Positions 59,166-64,000 of a stretch of DNA of 64,000 nucleotides are shown here, piece by piece. Location: assembly GCA_033239005.1 (NCBI GenBank), contig BSQZ01000006.1, positions 3,967,501 through 4,031,500 of the forward strand. Reading direction: 5' to 3'. Origin of the DNA: Lamellibrachia satsuma. Lineage: Eukaryota > Annelida > Polychaeta > Sabellida > Siboglinidae. Numbering within the stretch: position 1 is the first letter of the stretch; each line of letters opens with the position of its first letter. The notes under the pieces were generated by a model. The model saw only the letters and a list, made by a program, of their open reading frames with translations, made no database searches and was not told the DNA's origin. Position numbers and translations under genes: made by a program.

Positions 59166-60610
59166 GTATGATATTATAACTTATTAGTAATAGCATATTT
59201 TAAAAATAAAACTTGTTAAATAATTTATATAATTCAGGAACAATTGATTATGCAAAGGCAGTTGATCAGACATGTGGCATGATATATAGGGGTACTCTGA
59301 TTAACCCACCTTTAAATTACCGACATACTTGGCACATGTACACTCATTTAAGCCAAGCACTACCTAGGGTTACCATTTCAGAAAAACCTAGCCAATGAAT
59401 TTCAAATATTTCTGTAATGATCATAAAAGAATGGGTAATTGCTAAATCTGCTCCATGTTGAGCAAGTTATAAGATAAAACAATTAGCAGGAGGTCTGAGG
59501 CACCATACCACTTCTCTTATATCTGCTCTCTCCGACCCTAGATGTAGTTTTGCTAGTACCTGACTATTAATTGCACTTATCAGCTGACCACCTTCTGATT
59601 TGTAGACTATGTAGATCAGCATCCCTGTGCAAGTTCAATTACTCATGCACGCTTTCGTCAAATCGTTCCACCCTCTTCCAGCAACCAGCGCCAGCACCCT
59701 GTTGATGTTTCGGACATGCAGGTTGCCCTGTATCAGTCTGTTCCAGGGTCCGTCATCATTGAGTGCTGTTGTCATTTGTGCTCACAGTGGATCTTCTTTC
59801 ATACGGAGGCAGTGTTCCATCTAGCAAAGCCACTTTTCTCTTACCAGCTCCTCCACATGTAGGCTAGCAGTGACACCAAACACTTCCGCACAGGTTGGAT
59901 GGTCCTCCAGTGGATCTGGAGAGCCTTGCTTTATCCTGGTGACACGGCGCAGACAGTGGTAAATAAATCCTTGTACTGCATCTGTGTTGTTCTTACGCAT
60001 GGGCCAACCCTCGGCATTGTTCAGCAGCACATACACCATCAGCAACCTGAACAAGCCCGACTTCAGCTTCAGCGGCACTATGCTGGAATCCCAGACTTTG
60101 CCCAGTGTTGCAAGCACCACACTGGCCAGTCTAATCCGCTGCCGGACCTCCTTCGTGGCATTTCCATCTCGAGTGATGTTACTACAGAGGTACCCAAATT
60201 CTGCCACTGGCTCAACAGCTGTGCCATCTGCAGCCTCCAGTTTCACTGGGATCGCACCTCAGGTCTCCCCCTGCATAGTCCACAACACCTGCCCATAAGC
60301 ATCACAATGGTGTGTGTTCTTCTCCTGGTCCACATACTCCCTGTGACCCAGTTTGGTGGCTCTGTGTGCATCGCCATCATGTAGCTATCCACCTGCCTTG
60401 ACCACAACTGGTGTCTGCTCCGTGTCGTCGTACAGTAACAAGTGTGTGGGTTGGACAGCGCTGAAACCATCAGTGTTCAGGCATCATTCCTGCTCCTCGT
60501 TGATCACCATGGATCATGGCTCCCAGTCAACAACCCAGCCCTCAGCAACCGTCATCCCTCTGCACAATCATACATTCATGCTGCGCCTCGGCCCTCTGCA
60601 CCACTGCAAC

Positions 60611-60858
60611 TTGTTCACCACTCACTCCCATGCACTTGGTCTTGTTCACCACTCACTCCCATGCACTTGGTCTTGTTCACCACTCACTCCCATGCACTTG
60701 GTCTTGTTCACCACTCACTCCCATGCACTTGGTCTTGTTCACCACTCACTCCCATGCACTTGGTCTTGTTCACCACTCACTCCCATGCACTTGGTCTTGT
60801 TCACCACTCACTCCCATGCACTTGGTCTTGTTCACCACTCACTCCCATGCACTTGGTC
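60611..60858. repeat. 31-bp tandem repeat in LINE RT, eight copies
   Basis: Units of TTGTTCACCACTCACTCCCA plus TGCACTTGGTC recur every 31 bp from 60611. They are almost identical and lie inside the minus-strand RT just after its NVAKTK block, where one unit is the ancestral coding sequence (TKCMGVSGEQDQ). Confidence 0.95.
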
Positions 60859-61285
60859 TTGGCAACATTCATCTGCAGACCTACAAAAGCGCATATTGCC
60901 TGTAATTGCATTAGTGCCTGCTGTGCCCCACATTGACTGGTGGACATGTCCCCGACATGATGATCAGGTGGTCTGTATATCCCAGCCATCAAGCATCTGC
61001 ATCAAGTCCCAGCCGCTGGCATGCTAAAGTGTAAGGTTGCATTGCCCGGTCTGACACCAGGACGAAGACCGCTGGGCTCAATGAACAGCCTTGCCTCATG
61101 CCTCTGACCTGTTGGAATGTTGGGGACATGAGGCCCTCTGCAGATAGTCTGACAGCCTCTGGTAAGGTGTCATACAGTTGCTTGATCACCTCGACGATCA
61201 CCTTGGCTCTCCAGTGCCCGCCATGCTGTGGCCCAGTGGATAGAGTCGAATGCCTTGCTGAAGTCCATGAAAGTTACACAGGAGT

Positions 61286-61465
61286 GTGGACTAGGCAGCC
61301 AAGGTCTGATGTACCGGCAGCCACAGCTGCCAGATTGCACCCCGGCATGACTTGGCAGCCAAGGTCTGATGTACCCGCTGTCACAGCTGCCAGACTGCAC
61401 CCCAGCATGACTTGGCAGCCAAGGTCTGATGTACCGGCTGCTACAGTTGCCAGCTTGCCACACAC
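61286..61465. repeat. 60-bp in-frame tandem repeat in LINE RT, three copies
   Basis: A 20-codon unit (minus strand: AAVTAGTSDLGCQVMPGC and variants) is repeated three times between the NGFVCGK and FMDFSKAFD blocks of the RT. The copies differ by a few bases. Confidence 0.9.
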
Positions 61466-61899
61466 AAATCCATTCTGTTGTGGCTCCATCTGCTGGTACA
61501 GATGTTCTCTTCGTAGGACCATGAAACTGAGCACCTTCTCCGCACCCGACATCAGCGAGATGACCCTAAACGAGTTGGGGTCTGCCTTATTGCCCTTGTA
61601 GAGCACAGCTTCTAGCCACAAGATCGGTGGATTTTCTCTGGACCATACACGCCGCATGATCATGCTTAGAATCCGAGTGGCCAATGGCGAGTTCGTCCAC
61701 AGCTCGGTGGAGATCGCTCCCGCCATGGCTGTGTTGTGGCGAGTAACTTTTGTTGCGTTCATGACCTCATTATCAGATGATGAAACTGTACAGATTCATG
61801 ATCTGCTCAGTACAAAACACTTACCAAGAACCTGTTGTGGAACTGGATTGACAAATGTACGTGTAAATTTAGGTTTGCTCTGATGATACGAGGCTTATT

Positions 61900-63130
61900 A
61901 AGTATTAACATAAAACAGTATATCAGGTGCATGATCTAACAATAATAATTTATTTATTATAATAAAAAATATAACCATTAGACAAGTACTTTAACGAACT
62001 GCATTTATTGGTTTTTGCCGTAGAATAACCTATGTATGTCAGATTTGTTTTTGTAATGTTCTGAATATTTTTGTGTCATCGGCAAACATTTTTACATTAC
62101 TATTTACTGTCTCTGGCATATCATTTACACAAATTAAAAGGAGAATAGATCCCAATACTGATCCTTGCAGAACACGCTGATGACATCAAACCATTCAGAA
62201 TATGCACCTGTTACCATAATTTGTATTTTTATATCTGATAGAAAATCAGCTATCCATTCTAAAACTTTACCTCGTATTCCATAAGCAGATAGTTTCTGCA
62301 ACAACTTTTCGGGACTTTGTCAAATGCTTTTTGAAAATCCAGAAAAAGAACATCAACACTAAGTTCCTGATCCACATCTTCTGTCTAACTTTCAAAAGTT
62401 TATAACAAATTTGTTAGACAAGAACAACCCTTTCTAAAACCGTGTTGGTCTGGGGTATTTAAATTGTTTTCTAATAAATGTTTTAACATTGCATCCCTCA
62501 CACAAGATTCCATCAGTTTACTTGCTAGATAAGTTAAACTCACTGGTCTAATTACTAGCCATAGACTGGATCCGTTCTTATAAATTGGAGAAATATTTGC
62601 TAGTTTCCAGTAGATCTATACCACTAGACAACGATTCTGTGAATATTAGAAACAATGGTTTAGCTAATGTTTCAGCACAATCCTTCAATATTTTTGGATG
62701 TATACCGTCTGGACTACAAACCTTGTCTTGTTTAACCTGCTGTAACTTTGTAAATATATCTAGTTCAGTAAATGTGATCTCGTTTAAAACTGTTTTCAAA
62801 TTCTGGTAAAATATTATCACCGTCATCTTCCACTGTAAATACTGATTCAAAGAACTTCCCTAGAACATCAGCTATTTCCTGGTCATTTGTTGTGGTTTCA
62901 CCGACCTCCTTTCTTAAATGTCGTATGACTGGTTTTACCTTTTGCTTACCTCTTACATAGCTATAGAAAAAACTTTGGTTTGTCTTCAAAAGTGTCTTTT
63001 TGTACTCCCTTTGTGCTTTTTTCTGGATACTATTGTTTTTTCTTTGCCTCTTATATTCTTCATACGCTTTGTTCTTACCAGTTTTTTCATACCTTATCCA
63101 AAGTTGAATCTGGTTCATTCCAATTTACAG
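61900..63130 (-). pseudogene. CR1-like LINE, linker and RT core
   Basis: The minus strand reads MNQIQLWIRYEKTGKNKAYE, FFYSYVRGKQKVKPVIRHLR and IADVLGKFFESVFTVEDDGD. After a frameshift come CSPDGIHPKILKDCAETLAK and FSNL. Further left, in changing frames, come a TCLTNLL-type block and LFLDFQKAFDKVP near 62320-62350, then a decayed remainder to about 61900. It is related to, but distinct from, the CR1 copies at 10.6 and 49.6 kb. Confidence 0.75.
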
Positions 63131-64000
63131 ACTCTCTCAGCTTGCCAAGGGGCTTTGGGGTTTGGCTTCCTCCTTTCTCTTAACGACACTTTTTTTTACT
63201 TCCTCTTTAATGTTCAACTTAGCAAATGGTTTACTCAGAATGCCTCACATATCATTATCAGCATTTAAGTATTGATGATGCTTACTGCTGTGTTGATAAT
63301 GGTAGAATTTAGGTGAAGCTGATTCTTAGAAAACTTTTTCTAACATGCACACCAAACGTGGAATTTATACCTAAACAGTGGTTTGGCAGAAATAAGGGAT
63401 TCTAACACCAGTTGTGAAACTGGCATGGTCAATATGTCAGCATAATTCTTGATAGAACCTTGCAGTAAAATATGAGTTTGATGTTTGAGTGATCAACATA
63501 CTACATCAGCCAAGCAGAGTTAGATCATTCTGTTCAACTTCCTGAAGTTCCTGTTTCTAAATTTAGCATGCTTCAAATAAAATGTGCAAGAGAATGAAGC
63601 CATCATAAGTACTACACTGTACTCTTACTGCTCTCTATGTTGCCACTTGGCATGATGAACTGCTTTAAATGCTTTAAACTTTGATATTTATTTAAACTAT
63701 ATATAATATTTAAACACACTAGGTTTGCCACAAGGACTGGATACTGCGTATCTTCATTTTTTTATTTAATGCTGCACAAAAACGTTTCTTGAAAATATAC
63801 CAACAAACTTATTAACTGTATCAAAAACAGGTACTTATGCCAAAACATTAAGATCTCAAATGAAATGTACGTGAAAACATAAATTGAATTCTTTTCGTAA
63901 ACTGGTGAAAAGAACAAAGTTTCTTTGTGAATATGTTGCCCTATCTCCCAACACAGACGACTACAATGGGAAGACTAGTGATTCTCAGATTGATGTAGCT
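63130..64000. other. No recognised gene
   Basis: This is AT-rich sequence running to the window edge, without a coding region or repeat structure that I can support. Confidence 0.4.

Larger units (their letters stand above)
59821..61762 (-). pseudogene. LINE reverse transcriptase with internal repeats
   Basis: The minus strand, read right to left, gives an RT of unassigned clade: WSRENPPILWLEAVLYKGNK, FRVISLMSGAEKVLSFMVLR and QQNGFVCGK, then a threefold 60-bp repeat. FMDFSKAFDSIHWATAWRAL, VRGMRQGCSLSPAVFVL and NVAKTK follow, then a 31-bp repeat array and EFGYLCSNITRDGNATKEVR. The C-terminus has FIYHCLRRVTRIKQGS and ASLHVEELV. The catalytic YADD is not readable (IYRPPDHHVGDM lies at its place). 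Frameshifts and the repeats make it dead. Confidence 0.75.

Overview
This window is metazoan nuclear DNA, most likely from a marine invertebrate. The sequence shows split genes with consensus splice sites, non-LTR retrotransposons of the L2 and CR1 clades, long (TA)n, (GT)n and (TGCG)n microsatellites, and several satellites. A phylum cannot be fixed from the sequence alone. The window is dominated by mobile elements and their remains. Host coding sequence is sparse: one rhodopsin-family GPCR on the minus strand (coding exons at 35801-36064, 33064-33744 and 32511-32621), one unrecognised GC-rich minus-strand ORF with a WW-like segment (17465-18517), and two weak exon candidates (48483-48636 minus, 57988-58079 plus).

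Layout. 1-1980: 3' part of a CR1-like element broken by two TGA codons. About 3060-15612: a single L2-clade LINE in pieces. Its endonuclease-to-RT linker has been amplified into a 77-bp satellite of about 69 copies (3454-8761). An AT-rich element sits in its RT (about 9340-9745). A TIR element flanked by a 10-bp duplication sits further on (10488-15061) and itself hosts a CR1-clade LINE (about 10602-14865). That CR1 element has a near-intact ORF1 (SGNH esterase) and ORF2 (endonuclease plus RT). The two frames are offset by -1, and a TTTAAAC heptamer lies in the correct phase right before the ORF1 stop. 16.4-22.7 kb: GGCGCC-centred foldback repeats, the WW-like ORF, and a 54-bp repeat. 24.7-26.1 kb: a decayed LINE on the minus strand. 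27211-29985: a DNA transposon with 12-bp TIRs, an apparent 8-bp target duplication, six same-orientation copies of GTAACGTCCGTCAC and a broken transposase. 30152-31712: a 40-bp satellite.

32.5-36.5 kb: the GPCR gene; its first coding intron contains a TA palindrome and a LINE fragment. 36.45-45.56 kb: two adjacent, rearranged copies of a several-kilobase segment. One copy carries a 749-bp TIR element, and the other preserves the apparent empty site. 49609-53580: a second, dead copy of the CR1 element. 55.2-63.1 kb: further LINE remains, two of them with tandem repeats inside the RT reading frame, and a 926-bp TIR-like element with repeated AGTTGAGCC motifs.

A theme across the window is that tandem repeats repeatedly begin inside transposon coding sequence, with units of 77, 75, 60 (twice), 31, 22 and 20 bp. 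All calls come from reading the sequence. Family names rest on remembered motifs, not database searches.
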